This document shows, in pieces, positions 19,109 through 31,262 of a DNA stretch of 64,000 nucleotides (its first letter is position 1; each line of letters opens with the position of its first letter). The stretch covers positions 310,001 through 374,000 of the forward strand of contig NZ_JAJMLZ010000002.1 of assembly GCF_022227765.1 (NCBI RefSeq). Reading direction: 5' to 3'. The stretch comes from Ectothiorhodospira shaposhnikovii (GTDB lineage Bacteria; Pseudomonadota; Gammaproteobacteria; Ectothiorhodospirales; Ectothiorhodospiraceae). A program made the position numbers and the translations under genes. The notes under the pieces were generated by a model. It made no database searches. It was not told the origin of the DNA and saw only the letters and a list, made by a program, of their open reading frames with translations.

Positions 19109-19420
19109 ATGTACGCGGTTATCGCTACCGGTGGCAAGCAGTACCGGGTTGCCCAAGGTGACGTGATCCGGGTCGAGAAGCTCGACGCGGAATCCGGCGC
19201 CTCAGTGGAATTCGACAACGTCCTGCTGGTCGGCAGCGGCGAAGACGTCAAGGTTGGCGCACCCTTCGTGGAAGGCGGCAAGGTGACCGCGTCCGTCAAG
19301 TCCCATGGACGTGCCGACAAGGTGGAAATCATCAAGTTCCGTCGTCGCAAGCACTCCCGCAAGCGCATGGGGCATCGCCAGCATTTCACCGAGGTGGAGA
19401 TCACTTCCATCTCCGGTTGA
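19109..19420 (+). CDS. rplU: 50S ribosomal protein L21
   Basis: A 103-aa protein, [18 protein letters not shown] onward, ending [19 protein letters not shown], with the conserved L21 beta-barrel and the [16 protein letters not shown] rRNA-binding stretch. Upstream in-frame codons from 19001 are not part of L21, and CTGGAG lies before the chosen ATG. It is followed by rpmA after 17 bases in the universal rplU-rpmA-obgE order. Confidence 0.98.
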   Translation: MYAVIATGGKQYRVAQGDVIRVEKLDAESGASVEFDNVLLVGSGEDVKVGAPFVEGGKVTASVKSHGRADKVEIIKFRRRKHSRKRMGHRQHFTEVEITSISG

Positions 19421-19437
19421 TGAAGAGGTAACTTGAA

Positions 19438-21989
<2,552 letters not shown>

Positions 21990-22016
21990 GGCGGGCCGAA
22001 GGAAGAAGAGACAAAG

Positions 22017-22044
22017 AAAAAGCCCGGCATCAGCCGGGCTTTTT
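22017..22044. terminator. Bidirectional terminator between proB and rpsT
   Basis: A 12-bp stem, AAAAAGCCCGGC with GCCGGGCTTTTT, and a 4-base loop. The A- and T-tracts on both flanks let it stop transcription of convergent proB and rpsT. Confidence 0.88.
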
Positions 22045-22089
22045 CCGAGAGATCCATCGTGACGGCCGGTAGAAACCGGCCCGCCGGCA

Positions 22090-22350
22090 TCACATCTGGC
22101 GGATGCGGGCGTTCAGGCGGCTCTTGTGACGCGCAGCCTTGTTGGCATGAATGATACCCTTGGTGACGGTCTTGTCGATCACCGGCACGGCGGCCTGGTA
22201 GGCGGATGCCGCACCGTCCTTGTCGCCGGCACGCACGGCCTTCAGCACCTTCTTGACGGCGGTGCGGAAGCGCGAACGCGTAGCCATGTTGCGCTGGCGA
22301 TTGGTCTCGGCCTGGCGGGCACGCTTGCGAGCGGAGGCGATGTTAGCCAA
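22090..22350 (-). CDS. rpsT: 30S ribosomal protein S20
   Basis: An 86-aa basic protein, [20 protein letters not shown] onward, with [20 protein letters not shown] near the C-terminus, the three-helix S20 rRNA-binding protein. An AGGAGAT-type ribosome-binding site precedes the ATG. It is divergent from the DsrE/murJ side, as is common near murJ in gammaproteobacteria. Confidence 0.97.
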   Translation of the reverse strand: MANIASARKRARQAETNRQRNMATRSRFRTAVKKVLKAVRAGDKDGAASAYQAAVPVIDKTVTKGIIHANKAARHKSRLNARIRQM

Positions 22351-22576
22351 GGTGAATCTCCTGAAAAATCGGGTCAGTTCCGGAAAAGGACGGAAGTTTG
22401 CATGGAATGCAAGGGGATGTCAACCGCGAGCCATGCTGGGCGGGGTTATCGCGGCAGCATAACGCAATCACGGGCGGCATGGCTATCGTCCCGATGCCCG
22501 CAAGCCGACATGACCCGAACCTGAACCAAGGACAACAACACCCATGGAAGGTCATCACCACCAGAGGAGCACATAC

Positions 22577-23107
22577 ATGTCATACACCCTGTCATCCCCG
22601 GCCACCCGGCACCGGCGCGCCATCCCGGCCTGGCTGCTGCTCGGCCTGCTGGTCATTCCCCTGGCATTACCGACCTGGCAGGCCCGGGCGGCGGAGCCGG
22701 AGGCCCGCGTGGTCTATCACGCGGATTTTGCCGATCCGCGCCGCTTCAGCGCCATGCTCACCAGCATCAACAACATGGCGGTACATTATGAAAATCAGCT
22801 GACCGATCACGACATCCGTATCGTCTTCGTCGCCCACGGCATCCGCTTCCTCACCGACGATCCCATGACCGACACCCCGTTTGCCGAGGACGAGGCCCTG
22901 GCCGCCCAGCGGGAGAACCTGAAGGGACGGCTGGGCAGCCTGGTGGCGGTGCATGGGGTCAAACTGGAGCTGTGCGACATCACCCGATCCTCGGTGAACC
23001 TGCATCGTGACGCGCTCCACGAAGGCGTCACCCTGGTGCCTTCCGGCGTGGTGCGGATCGTCGAACTGCAGAACCGCAAGGGATTTGCCTACCTCAAGAT
23101 CGAATGA
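22577..23107 (+). CDS. Exported DsrE-like protein
   Basis: A 176-aa protein from the ATG at 22577, which follows AGAGGAGCACATAC. A signal peptide with basic RHRRAIPA and hydrophobic WLLLGLLVIPLALPTW ends near QARA-A. The mature domain (VVYHADFADPRRFSAMLTSI, IRIVFVAHGIRFLTDD, LVPSGVVRIVELQNRKGFAY) matches the COG1416/DsrE-type fold found on periplasmic proteins of sulfur bacteria. One Cys (VKLELCDITRSS) sits where DsrE-like proteins often carry their reactive Cys. The precise role is unknown. Confidence 0.75.
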   Translation: MSYTLSSPATRHRRAIPAWLLLGLLVIPLALPTWQARAAEPEARVVYHADFADPRRFSAMLTSINNMAVHYENQLTDHDIRIVFVAHGIRFLTDDPMTDTPFAEDEALAAQRENLKGRLGSLVAVHGVKLELCDITRSSVNLHRDALHEGVTLVPSGVVRIVELQNRKGFAYLKIE

Positions 23108-23207
23108 CCGGCTGACCGGGTGTGCCCCGCGTCCCGCGGGCGCACCCGACACACCGAACCCGTGATCCTGTATCGTATCGCCCCGGTCCCAGCCACCCTC
23201 CACCCCG

Positions 23208-24761
23208 ATGAGCCGACTCCTCAAATCCACCGCCGTGGTCAGCGGCATGACCCTGATCTCCCGCCTGTTCGGCTATCTGCGGGACATGGTGCTGGCGGTG
23301 AATTTCGGCGCCAGCGGGGCCACCGACGCCTTCTTCGTCGCCTTTCGCATCCCCAATTTTCTGCGCCGCCTGTTCGCGGAAGGGGCGTTTTCCCAGGCCT
23401 TCGTGCCGGTGTTCGCCGAATACCGGGAAAAGCGCGGGGCCAAGGAACTCAAGGATCTGCTCGATCATGTCAGTGGCGCCCTCACCCTGGTGCTGTTCCT
23501 GGTCACCCTGCTGGGCGTGCTGGCGGCACCCTTGCTGATCAGCCTGTTCGCCCCGGGGTTTCACGGCGAAGACGGACGCCATGCCCTGGCCTCGGAGATG
23601 CTGCGCATCACCTTCCCCTACCTGCTGTTCATTTCCCTCACCGCCATGGCCGGCGGCATTCTGAACAGCGTGGGTCGCTTTGCCGTGCCCGCCTTCACTC
23701 CCGTGTTCCTGAACCTCTCCCTCATCGCCGCCGCCATCTGGGGCGCCCCCCTGTTCGCGGAACCGGTGGTCGCCCTGGCCTGGGGTGTATTCATCGCCGG
23801 CGCGGTACAGCTGGCCTTCCAGATCCCGTTCCTGATGCGCGTGGGCCTGCTGCCCCGCCCTCGCCTGAAACGGGCCCATGACGGGGTCCGGCGCATCGGC
23901 CGGCTCATGTTGCCGGCCATCTTCGGTACTTCGGTGGTGCAGATCAACCTGCTGGTGGACACCCTGATCGCCTCCTTCCTGGCGGCCGGTTCCATCACCT
24001 GGCTGTATTTCTCGGACCGGTTCGTGGAGCTGCCCCTGGCCCTGTTCGGCATCGCCATCGCCACGGTGATTCTGCCCCGCCTGTCCCGGGAGCATGCCGG
24101 GGAGGACCCCATGGCCTTCAGCCGCACCCTGGACTGGGCACTGCGGCTGTCGCTGCTCATCGCCATCCCCTGTGCCCTGGGCCTGATCCTGCTGGCGGCG
24201 CCGATCCTGTCCAGCCTGATCCAGTACCAGGAATTCCTGGAGAGCGACACCCGCATGGCGGCCATGTCCCTGATGGCCTACGCCGCGGGCCTGCCGGCCT
24301 TCATCCTCATCAAGATCCTGGCCCCGGGCTATTTTTCCCGGCAGGACACGAAGACACCGGTGAAGGTGGGCATCATTGCCATGGTGGCCAACATGGTGCT
24401 GAACCTGGTCATCGTGGTGCCCTGGGTCTGGATGGACTGGCCGGGTCCCCATGCCGGCCTGGCCCTGGCCACCGCTCTGTCGGCTTACCTGAACGCCGCC
24501 CTGCTCTATCGGGGCCTACGGCGGGACAAGGTGCTGCACATCCTGCCGGGCTGGACGGGGCTGTGGTGGCGGTTGCTCCTGGCGACGGGTCTGATGACGG
24601 GGCTGCTGCTGATGTTCACCCCGGAGTTGTCCCAGTGGAGTGCCTGGATCGCCCGGGAACGGGTGCTGATGCTGCTGGGCCTGATCGGCCTGGGTGCGGC
24701 CACCTATGGCGCGGCACTGCTCGCCATGGGGGTCCGACCCAGGGCCTTCCTGCTGAAATGA
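23208..24761 (+). CDS. murJ: Lipid II flippase MurJ
   Basis: A 517-aa protein with about 14 membrane helices. It starts MSRLLKSTAVVSGMTLISRL and carries FGYLRDMVLAVNFGASGATD and FRIPNFLRRLFAEGAFSQAF, the MurJ/MviN signature with the Arg residues lining the central cavity. It moves lipid-linked peptidoglycan precursor across the inner membrane. Next comes ribF, the usual murJ-ribF-ileS order. Confidence 0.97.
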   Translation: MSRLLKSTAVVSGMTLISRLFGYLRDMVLAVNFGASGATDAFFVAFRIPNFLRRLFAEGAFSQAFVPVFAEYREKRGAKELKDLLDHVSGALTLVLFLVTLLGVLAAPLLISLFAPGFHGEDGRHALASEMLRITFPYLLFISLTAMAGGILNSVGRFAVPAFTPVFLNLSLIAAAIWGAPLFAEPVVALAWGVFIAGAVQLAFQIPFLMRVGLLPRPRLKRAHDGVRRIGRLMLPAIFGTSVVQINLLVDTLIASFLAAGSITWLYFSDRFVELPLALFGIAIATVILPRLSREHAGEDPMAFSRTLDWALRLSLLIAIPCALGLILLAAPILSSLIQYQEFLESDTRMAAMSLMAYAAGLPAFILIKILAPGYFSRQDTKTPVKVGIIAMVANMVLNLVIVVPWVWMDWPGPHAGLALATALSAYLNAALLYRGLRRDKVLHILPGWTGLWWRLLLATGLMTGLLLMFTPELSQWSAWIARERVLMLLGLIGLGAATYGAALLAMGVRPRAFLLK

Positions 24762-24825
24762 CCGCGCAAGCCTGTCAAAGCCCGGCCGCTCCTGAGTATA
24801 CTCAGCACTTTTGCGACCAACTCCC

Positions 24826-25782
24826 ATGGAACTGATTCGCGGTGCCCACAATCTGAGGCCCCGCCACCGGGGCTCAGTAGTCACCATCGGCAATTTCGAC
24901 GGCGTCCACCTGGGGCACCAGGCCGTGCTCGGGCAACTGGCCGAGAAGGGGGCGGAACTGGGCCTGCCCACCACGGTGGTGAGCTTTGAACCCCTGCCCC
25001 GGGAATATTTCACGGGCGGCGGCGCGCCGCCCCGGCTGCAGCGTTTTCGGGACAAGCTCCTGGCCATGCGGCGCTTCTCCGTGGACCGTCTGCTGTGTCT
25101 GCGCTTCAATGCCGCCCTGGCGCGGATGTCCCCGGAAGATTTCATCCGCATCCTGCTGGTGGAAAAACTGGGGGTGCGCTACCTGGTGGTGGGAGACGAT
25201 TTCCGCTTCGGCAGGCAGCGCGGTGGGGATTTCCAGACCCTGAAGGATGCCGGCAGGGTCCATGGCTTCGAGGTGGCCCACATGCACACCTTTCACATCG
25301 ACGGCGAACGGGTCAGCAGCACCCGCATCCGGCGGGCGCTGGAACTGGGCCGGATGGCGGAGGCGGAAAAACTGCTGGGACGCCCCTACCGCATCAACGG
25401 CCGGGTGATCCACGGCGACAAGCGAGGCAGGCCCCTGGGCTTTCCCACCGCCAACCTGCGCCTGGGACCAAGCCCCATGGCGGTGCGTGGGGTCTACGCG
25501 GTCGAGGTCTTCGGCCTGCCGGGGGAACCCCTGCAGGGGGTGGCCAACGCGGGCACCCGCCCCACCCTGGGCGGGGTACAGAACCGGCTGGAGGTCCATC
25601 TGTTCGATTTCGACGGGGATCTCTACGGCCGTCACCTGCACGTGGATCTGCTGCACCGCCTGCGGGACGAACAACGCTTTCCTTCACTGGATGCCCTGCG
25701 CGCGCAGATCACCCTGGACGCGGCACGGGCCCGGCAATTCTTCGCGGCCCCCACATCACCGGCGCCACGCGGGACCGACTGA
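24826..25782 (+). CDS. ribF: Bifunctional riboflavin kinase / FAD synthetase
   Basis: A 318-aa protein from the ATG at 24826; an in-frame TTG lies 15 bases upstream. The N-terminal FAD synthetase nucleotidyltransferase domain has VTIGNFDGVHLGHQAVL and VGDDFRFGRQRGGDF and ends at SSTRIRRALE. The C-terminal flavokinase domain has GDKRGRPLGFPTANL and GVANAGTRPTLGG. It makes FMN and FAD from riboflavin. It is 12 bases upstream of ileS, with which it is probably co-transcribed. Confidence 0.96.
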   Translation: MELIRGAHNLRPRHRGSVVTIGNFDGVHLGHQAVLGQLAEKGAELGLPTTVVSFEPLPREYFTGGGAPPRLQRFRDKLLAMRRFSVDRLLCLRFNAALARMSPEDFIRILLVEKLGVRYLVVGDDFRFGRQRGGDFQTLKDAGRVHGFEVAHMHTFHIDGERVSSTRIRRALELGRMAEAEKLLGRPYRINGRVIHGDKRGRPLGFPTANLRLGPSPMAVRGVYAVEVFGLPGEPLQGVANAGTRPTLGGVQNRLEVHLFDFDGDLYGRHLHVDLLHRLRDEQRFPSLDALRAQITLDAARARQFFAAPTSPAPRGTD

Positions 25783-25794
25783 GGTAATACGACA

Positions 25795-28617
25795 TTGGCT
25801 GACTACAAAGACACCCTGAACCTGCCGCAGACCGACTTCCCCATGCGGGGCAACCTGGCCCAGCGGGAACCCAAGATGCTGGCGGACTGGCAGCAGCAGG
25901 ATCTGTACCGGCAGATCCGCCAGGTCAGCGCGGGGCGTCCCCGCTTCGTCCTGGCGGACGGCCCGCCCTACGCCAACGGCGACATCCACATCGGCCACGC
26001 GGTCAACAAGATCCTCAAGGACATCATCGTCAAGAGCCGCACCCTGGCGGGTTTCGACGCCCCCTACGTCCCCGGTTGGGACTGCCACGGCCTGCCCATC
26101 GAACTGCAGGTGGAACGCAAGCTGGGCAAGACCGCCCGCGGCGCCGATGCCGCCAGCTTCCGTCAGGCCTGCCGCGCCTATGCCCATGAGCAGGTGGATC
26201 GCCAGCGGGAGGACTTCAAGCGCCTGGGCGTGCTGGGCGACTGGGACAACCCCTATCTGACCATGGACTATCCGGTGGAAGCGGACATCATCCGTGCCCT
26301 GGGGACGATCATCGAGCGGGGGCACCTGCTCAAGGGCGACAAACCGGTGCACTGGTGCGTGGACTGCGGCTCCGCCCTGGCCGAGGCGGAAGTGGAATAC
26401 GAGGACAAGACCTCCCCCGCCATCGACGTGCGGTTCCGCACCCTGGACGACGAGGACGTCCTGCGGCGCCTCACCGTGCTGGATGACGCCGCCACCGGCC
26501 CTGTCTCGGTGGTGATCTGGACCACCACCCCCTGGACCCTGCCCGCCAACCAGGCGGTGGCCCTGCACCCGGAACTGGAATACGCCCTGGTGGCGGTCAA
26601 CGGCGAGCGCCTGCTGCTGGCCAGAGACCTGGTGGAAACCGCCATGGGGCGCTACGGCTTCGAAGACTGGCGCATCGTCGGCCATGCCCGGGGCGCCCTG
26701 TTCGAGGGGATGCTGCTGCAACACCCCTTCTATGACCGCCAGGTACCGGTGATCCTGGGCGATCACGTCACCCTGGAAGCGGGGACCGGCGCCGTTCACA
26801 CCGCCCCCGGCCATGGTCAGGACGACTACGTGGTGGGCAGTCGCTACAACCTGCCGGTGGATAACCCGGTGGGCGGCGACGGTCGCTTCCTGCCCACCAC
26901 CGAGCTGTTCGCCGGTCAATCCGTGAACGAGGCCAACGGCCACATCCTCCAGCTGCTGCAAGACCGGGGCATGCTGGTGAAGATGGAGAAGATCCGCCAC
27001 AGCTACCCCCATTGCTGGCGCCACAAGACCCCCATCATCTTCCGCGCCACCCCCCAGTGGTTCATCAGCATGGACAAGGCGGAGCTGCGGGAAACCGCCC
27101 TGACCGCCATCGACAAGGTGCGCTGGGTGCCCGACTGGGGCCGCGCCCGCATCGAGGGCATGGTGGCCAACCGCCCCGACTGGTGCATCTCCCGTCAGCG
27201 CAACTGGGGCGTGCCCATCCCCCTGTTCGTCAACAAGGAAACCGGCGCCCTGCACCCGGATACCCCTGCCCTGATCGAGGCCGTGGCCCGGCGGGTGGAA
27301 CAGGCCGGCATCGAGGCCTGGTTCAGTCTGGACCCGCGAGAGCTGCTGGGTGAGGACGCGGACCGCTTCGACAAGCTTGGCGACACCCTGGACGTGTGGT
27401 TCGACTCCGGCGTCACCCACGCCACCGTCACCGAGCGCCGGGCCGGGCTGGGACTGCCGGCGGACCTCTACCTGGAAGGCTCCGACCAGCACCGGGGCTG
27501 GTTCCAGTCCTCCCTGCTCACCGCCGTGGCCATGCGGGGCGAAGCCCCCTACAAGGCGGTGCTGACCCATGGTTTCACGGTGGACGCCCAGGGCCAGAAG
27601 ATGTCCAAGTCCAAGGGCAATGTGGTGGCGCCGCAGAAGGTGATGGACACCCTGGGGGCGGACATCCTGCGCCTGTGGGTGGCAGCCACCGACTACAGCG
27701 GCGAGATGGCGGTGTCCGACGAGATCCTCAAGCGTACCGCCGACGCCTACCGGCGCATGCGCAATACCACCCGTTTCCTGCTGGCCAACCTCAACGGCTT
27801 CGATCCGGCCCGGGATCTGCTGCCGCCGGAACAGATGCTGCCGCTGGATCGCTGGGCGGTGGACCAGGCCCTCAAGGTGCAGCGGCACGTGACCCAGGCC
27901 TACGAGCGCTACCAGTTCCACCAGATCTACCAGCGGGTCCACAACTTCTGCTCGGTGGAGATGGGCAGCTTCTACCTGGACGTGATCAAGGACCGCCAGT
28001 ACACCACCCAGGCGGACAGCCGCGCCCGCCGTTCGGCCCAGACCGCCATGTACCACGTGGTGGAGGCCATGACCCGCTGGCTGGCCCCCATCCTGAGCTT
28101 CACCGCCGAGGAGATCTGGCAGCACATCCCCGGGGAGCGTCCGGCCTCGGTGCTGCTCACCACCTGGTATGAACACCTCTCCCCACTGCCGGAGGACGGC
28201 CCCCTGAGCGCTGCCGACTGGCACCGGGTGCTGGAAGTGCGTCAGCTCGTCAGTCGGGAACTGGAGAAGCTGCGGGCCGACGGTGGCATCGGCGCCTCCC
28301 TGGATGCCGAGGTGGACCTGTACTGTGACGGCCCCCTGGGGGAGATCCTGTCCCGTCTGGGCGATGAACTTCGGTTCGTGCTGATCACCTCCTATGCCCG
28401 GGTACAGGGCCGCGACCAAGCCCCCGCGGATGCCGTGACCACCACCCTCCCGGAGGGAGACGACCTGGCCATCCGGGTATCCCGGTGCGAACATCCCAAG
28501 TGCCCCCGCTGCTGGCATCACCGGGCAGATGTGGGAGCCGATGCCGGGCATCCCGAACTGTGCGGACGCTGCGTGGAGAATGTCGCGGGCGCAGGGGAAC
28601 GCAGGACCTTTGCCTGA
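25795..28617 (+). CDS. ileS: Isoleucyl-tRNA synthetase
   Basis: A 940-aa class I synthetase starting at a TTG codon (M)[18 protein letters not shown], which aligns with the known IleS N-terminus and is preceded by GAGGTAA. Motifs: the HIGH signature [12 protein letters not shown] (~residue 60), the editing domain [13 protein letters not shown] (~240) with [15 protein letters not shown] as [10 protein letters not shown] (~600), and a C-terminal zinc knuckle with two cysteine pairs (CEHPKCPRC and CGRC). It charges tRNA-Ile. It is essential, and part of the ribF-ileS-lspA-fkpB operon. Confidence 0.98.
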   Translation: MADYKDTLNLPQTDFPMRGNLAQREPKMLADWQQQDLYRQIRQVSAGRPRFVLADGPPYANGDIHIGHAVNKILKDIIVKSRTLAGFDAPYVPGWDCHGLPIELQVERKLGKTARGADAASFRQACRAYAHEQVDRQREDFKRLGVLGDWDNPYLTMDYPVEADIIRALGTIIERGHLLKGDKPVHWCVDCGSALAEAEVEYEDKTSPAIDVRFRTLDDEDVLRRLTVLDDAATGPVSVVIWTTTPWTLPANQAVALHPELEYALVAVNGERLLLARDLVETAMGRYGFEDWRIVGHARGALFEGMLLQHPFYDRQVPVILGDHVTLEAGTGAVHTAPGHGQDDYVVGSRYNLPVDNPVGGDGRFLPTTELFAGQSVNEANGHILQLLQDRGMLVKMEKIRHSYPHCWRHKTPIIFRATPQWFISMDKAELRETALTAIDKVRWVPDWGRARIEGMVANRPDWCISRQRNWGVPIPLFVNKETGALHPDTPALIEAVARRVEQAGIEAWFSLDPRELLGEDADRFDKLGDTLDVWFDSGVTHATVTERRAGLGLPADLYLEGSDQHRGWFQSSLLTAVAMRGEAPYKAVLTHGFTVDAQGQKMSKSKGNVVAPQKVMDTLGADILRLWVAATDYSGEMAVSDEILKRTADAYRRMRNTTRFLLANLNGFDPARDLLPPEQMLPLDRWAVDQALKVQRHVTQAYERYQFHQIYQRVHNFCSVEMGSFYLDVIKDRQYTTQADSRARRSAQTAMYHVVEAMTRWLAPILSFTAEEIWQHIPGERPASVLLTTWYEHLSPLPEDGPLSAADWHRVLEVRQLVSRELEKLRADGGIGASLDAEVDLYCDGPLGEILSRLGDELRFVLITSYARVQGRDQAPADAVTTTLPEGDDLAIRVSRCEHPKCPRCWHHRADVGADAGHPELCGRCVENVAGAGERRTFA

Positions 28618-28629
28618 TCGACACATCAG

Positions 28630-28667
28630 CCCTCACCCCACCCCCTCTCCCGCCCGCGTGAGAGGGG
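28630..28667. repeat. CT-rich palindromic repeat, copy A
   Basis: CCCTCACCCCA-CCCCTCTCCC followed by GTGAGAGGGG forms an imperfect inverted repeat. A second copy lies at 42578-42615. It is located in the 73-base gap between ileS and lspA. Similar elements are widespread in intergenic regions of several gammaproteobacteria. Confidence 0.65.
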
Positions 28668-28690
28668 CGCCAACGGAAAGCGGAAAAAAC

Positions 28691-29170
28691 ATGATCAAAT
28701 GGCTATGGCTGTCTTTTGCCGTGATCGTCCTGGACCAGATCACCAAGCGGATCGCGGAATACCAGCTGGTGCAGTTCGCACCCATGGAGATCCTGCCGTT
28801 TTTGAACTTCACCCTGGTCTACAACCAGGGGGCGGCGTTCAGCTTCCTTAGTGACGCCGGCGGCTGGCAGCGCTGGTTCTTCACCGTGCTTGCCATCGGC
28901 GTCAGCGTGATCCTGGTGTGGTGGATGGCCAAGCTCAAGCGGGAGGAAGTCGGAACCGCCGTGGGCCTGGCTCTGGTGGTCGGCGGCGCCATCGGCAATG
29001 TCATCGACCGGATCTGGCATGGTCATGTGATCGACTTCATCGACATGCACTATGCCGGCTACCACTGGCCCGTGTTCAACATCGCCGACAGCGCCATCAC
29101 CGTGGGCGCCGTCTGGCTGATTGCCGCCAACCTGCTGCAGGGGGTCAAGCCTCCGCCCAAGGCCTCATGA
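28691..29170 (+). CDS. lspA: Lipoprotein signal peptidase II
   Basis: A 159-aa protein with four membrane helices. It carries the catalytic aspartates in GNVIDRIWHGHVIDFID and FNIADSAITVGAV, plus FTLVYNQGAAFSFL. The start is MIKWLWLSFAVIVLDQITKR; the open frame extends upstream through the repeat but lacks homology there. It cleaves signal peptides of lipidated prolipoproteins, and so would process the lipoproteins predicted in this window. It overlaps fkpB by ATGA. Confidence 0.97.
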   Translation: MIKWLWLSFAVIVLDQITKRIAEYQLVQFAPMEILPFLNFTLVYNQGAAFSFLSDAGGWQRWFFTVLAIGVSVILVWWMAKLKREEVGTAVGLALVVGGAIGNVIDRIWHGHVIDFIDMHYAGYHWPVFNIADSAITVGAVWLIAANLLQGVKPPPKAS

Positions 29171-29607
29171 TCCGCCCCGGCAGCCGGGTCCGCATGCATG
29201 TCCGCCTGTGTCTGGACGACGGCACCGTGGCGGACGATACCCGCGCCGACGGGGATGAACCGGTCACCTTTACCGTGGGCGCGGGCGAACTGCTGCCGGG
29301 CCTGGAGGCCGTGGTCATGGGTCTGGCCACCGGTGACCGCCACACGGTCACCCTGCCCCCGGAACAGGCCTACGGCTTTGCCTCGCCCCGGGCGGTGCAG
29401 ACCCTGCCCCACGATGATTTCCCCCGGGACCTGCCCCTCAAAGAAGGCTTGGTGCTGGGTTTCGATACCCCCACCGGGGAGCAGATCCCGGGACTGATCC
29501 GCCGGATCGGGGAAGACGGCGTCACAGTGGACTTCAATCACCCGCTGGCGGGACAGGCCGTGACGGTGACGGTGGAGATCCTGGCCGTGGACACCACCTG
29601 TTTATAA
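29167..29607 (+). CDS. fkpB: FKBP-type peptidyl-prolyl cis-trans isomerase (SlpA/FkpB)
   Basis: A 146-aa protein, VRMHVRLCLDDGTVADDT then FTVGAGELLPGLEAVVMGL and PPEQAYGFASPRAVQTLP. This is the SlpA-type FKBP fold with an inserted flap domain (~70-120). The start codon overlaps the lspA stop. In most gammaproteobacteria ispH follows directly; here about 9 kb of foreign DNA intervenes. Confidence 0.95.
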   Translation: MIRPGSRVRMHVRLCLDDGTVADDTRADGDEPVTFTVGAGELLPGLEAVVMGLATGDRHTVTLPPEQAYGFASPRAVQTLPHDDFPRDLPLKEGLVLGFDTPTGEQIPGLIRRIGEDGVTVDFNHPLAGQAVTVTVEILAVDTTCL

Positions 29608-29972
29608 CCCCTCTCTCCCCTGACAAAGGACCAATTTCAAGCAGTAAGCTGAAGAGAGTGTTTGAAGCGTCTGATGGTAAGCTGTGTAGTCTGAAGTACA
29701 ATCCTACCCTACGGGTCCGGTCTCTCGGAGCCCAGGGGAAGGAGTGAAGGTTCCCCTGCTTTAGCTCAGGCCCAATCGCAGATTCTCGCGCCAAAACCCC
29801 GGCTTGATTTTATCGTATCCAATGTGATCGTCAGTTTACGTCACCCTTGGAAGACTAAATTTCGTGGGAGGGGATCTCAGTTCTGCCGCCGCTCTGTCCG
29901 AGAGCGCTACCGATTTTAGGTGAGAACTCGTAGAGCCTAAAATTTACACATATCCGAGCCTATTCCCCTTCC
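29608..29972. other. Left flank of island 1, non-coding
   Basis: 365 bases without a supported gene. Base composition drops here relative to the core genes. A hairpin at 29733-29758 pairs CAGGGGAA with TTCCCCTG across a 10-base loop and may stop read-through from fkpB. No tRNA and no obvious attachment repeat matching the right flank were found. Confidence 0.4.
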
Positions 29973-31262
29973 TCATTCCTTAAGTCGATAATCGTCGATA
30001 CACTGTCTCAAGAGCGCCACTCCTTGCCATGAAGGCGGATGCCCGTGCGCCAGAGCGTTTCGCAATCGAAAAGCACGTTCGTCTCGAGGGACTACTTGTC
30101 CGTAGCTGAGAAATCCTGGCCAGTCATCAGGCCCACAGGGTGCTATTCGGCTAGTACTTGGATAAAGCAAGCGCTCCACAATGAAATCACGATCGCAAAA
30201 TTCTGAATGCATTTTCTTGGCTTTATCAATAATGGCTTGATCAAGCCTGTCGATCGCGTTTTTTGTGTGTTTGGGCCGCTGTCTATATTCAATTTCGAGC
30301 GTGGCCGAGAAAAGGCATCCAATCAAAGGTTGACATACGGTTGCCGATCGAATCGCGTCTTTCAGGTCGCTTGCAATTGATATCGATCTGTTCAGTAAAA
30401 TCGCTCTCGCAACATATGGCTTGAGATATCTTGTGGTTGCCTGGGGGCGCCATGTTAACAAGTCACGATGCTCCTGAGTGATAAAAGCGTCCTGCCCACG
30501 AAGCCAACGCTCCAATATCCGAATGCAGGCATCGGCGGAAAGGCCATGCTTGGACAACGCAATGCTTGCCTGGCGATTCAGTAGCTCCTCAAAGGCATTG
30601 TCATCCCCAATTTCCATTCCTGCAGTCATTGAGGCAAGCTCACTTGCGCTATCTACCTGACCACCCACTTCCCAGGCAACACGGTGGTGCAGGTAGGCGT
30701 TCCACGCGAATTCGTCAGGACCTGAAAGGAGAGGGTCGGGACTGACTACTGGCAGTCCACGGGTGACATCGAGCTGATAATTGTCATGAGTCGGGCAAAA
30801 ACAGACGAGGCCTAGGCTCAGGCCTGTCTGGTCGGCAGCGCGGATTTTGTCCAGGTCTGAGTAAAGTTGTGAAAAAACGCCAGATATCTCCTCTGACTCA
30901 TCCTGAGAGGTTAGGATGGCAATAATTGCGGTTGGGCCGTTCCCGCGTAACTCACGGTCCATGTGATGGAGAAGTTCAATCTTCGAACTCGAATCACAGC
31001 CGTGAAGTTGCCGGTTGAGGGATTGAATCGGGGAGACCGTAGAATTGATATCCCATGGGATGGAGAGGCATGTCCAGTCCAGGTTGCGCACAATACGGAT
31101 CACCTGATTGACGATGTCGTTCTTGGGAGAATGGCCAATCTGGACGGTAGACAAGAATAGCTGCCCTGATCCGCATTTTGATGCAGCCGAGTGAAAAAAA
31201 TTGAATGATCCAGGAAAACGCCAGGGAAGACGAATTCCAGCCAGGGACTGCTCAATCAGCAC
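29973..31262 (-). CDS. Unknown protein with C-terminal HEPN-type R-N-x3-H motif
   Basis: A 429-aa protein starting at GTG 31262, with GAGG eight bases upstream; the start overlaps the end of the ATPase gene by 11 bases, so translation is probably coupled. I do not recognise the family as a whole. There is no signal peptide or membrane helix. The N-terminal ~300 residues look like a degenerate, partly helical domain (GNGPTAIIAILTSQDESEE). Near the C-terminus, RLRNALAHGHPP contains Arg401-Asn402-x3-His406, the R-(N/D/H)-x3-H signature of HEPN ribonucleases. If real, this would be the RNase effector controlled by the adjoining ATPase. Function inferred, not shown. Confidence 0.65.
   Translation of the reverse strand: MLIEQSLAGIRLPWRFPGSFNFFHSAASKCGSGQLFLSTVQIGHSPKNDIVNQVIRIVRNLDWTCLSIPWDINSTVSPIQSLNRQLHGCDSSSKIELLHHMDRELRGNGPTAIIAILTSQDESEEISGVFSQLYSDLDKIRAADQTGLSLGLVCFCPTHDNYQLDVTRGLPVVSPDPLLSGPDEFAWNAYLHHRVAWEVGGQVDSASELASMTAGMEIGDDNAFEELLNRQASIALSKHGLSADACIRILERWLRGQDAFITQEHRDLLTWRPQATTRYLKPYVARAILLNRSISIASDLKDAIRSATVCQPLIGCLFSATLEIEYRQRPKHTKNAIDRLDQAIIDKAKKMHSEFCDRDFIVERLLYPSTSRIAPCGPDDWPGFLSYGQVVPRDERAFRLRNALAHGHPPSWQGVALLRQCIDDYRLKE

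Noticed and set aside
25756-28626. 956-codon open frame antisense to ileS
   Set aside because: Shadow of ileS caused by high GC; low-complexity Gly/His/Gln-rich translation, no ribosome-binding site, and ileS is unambiguous.
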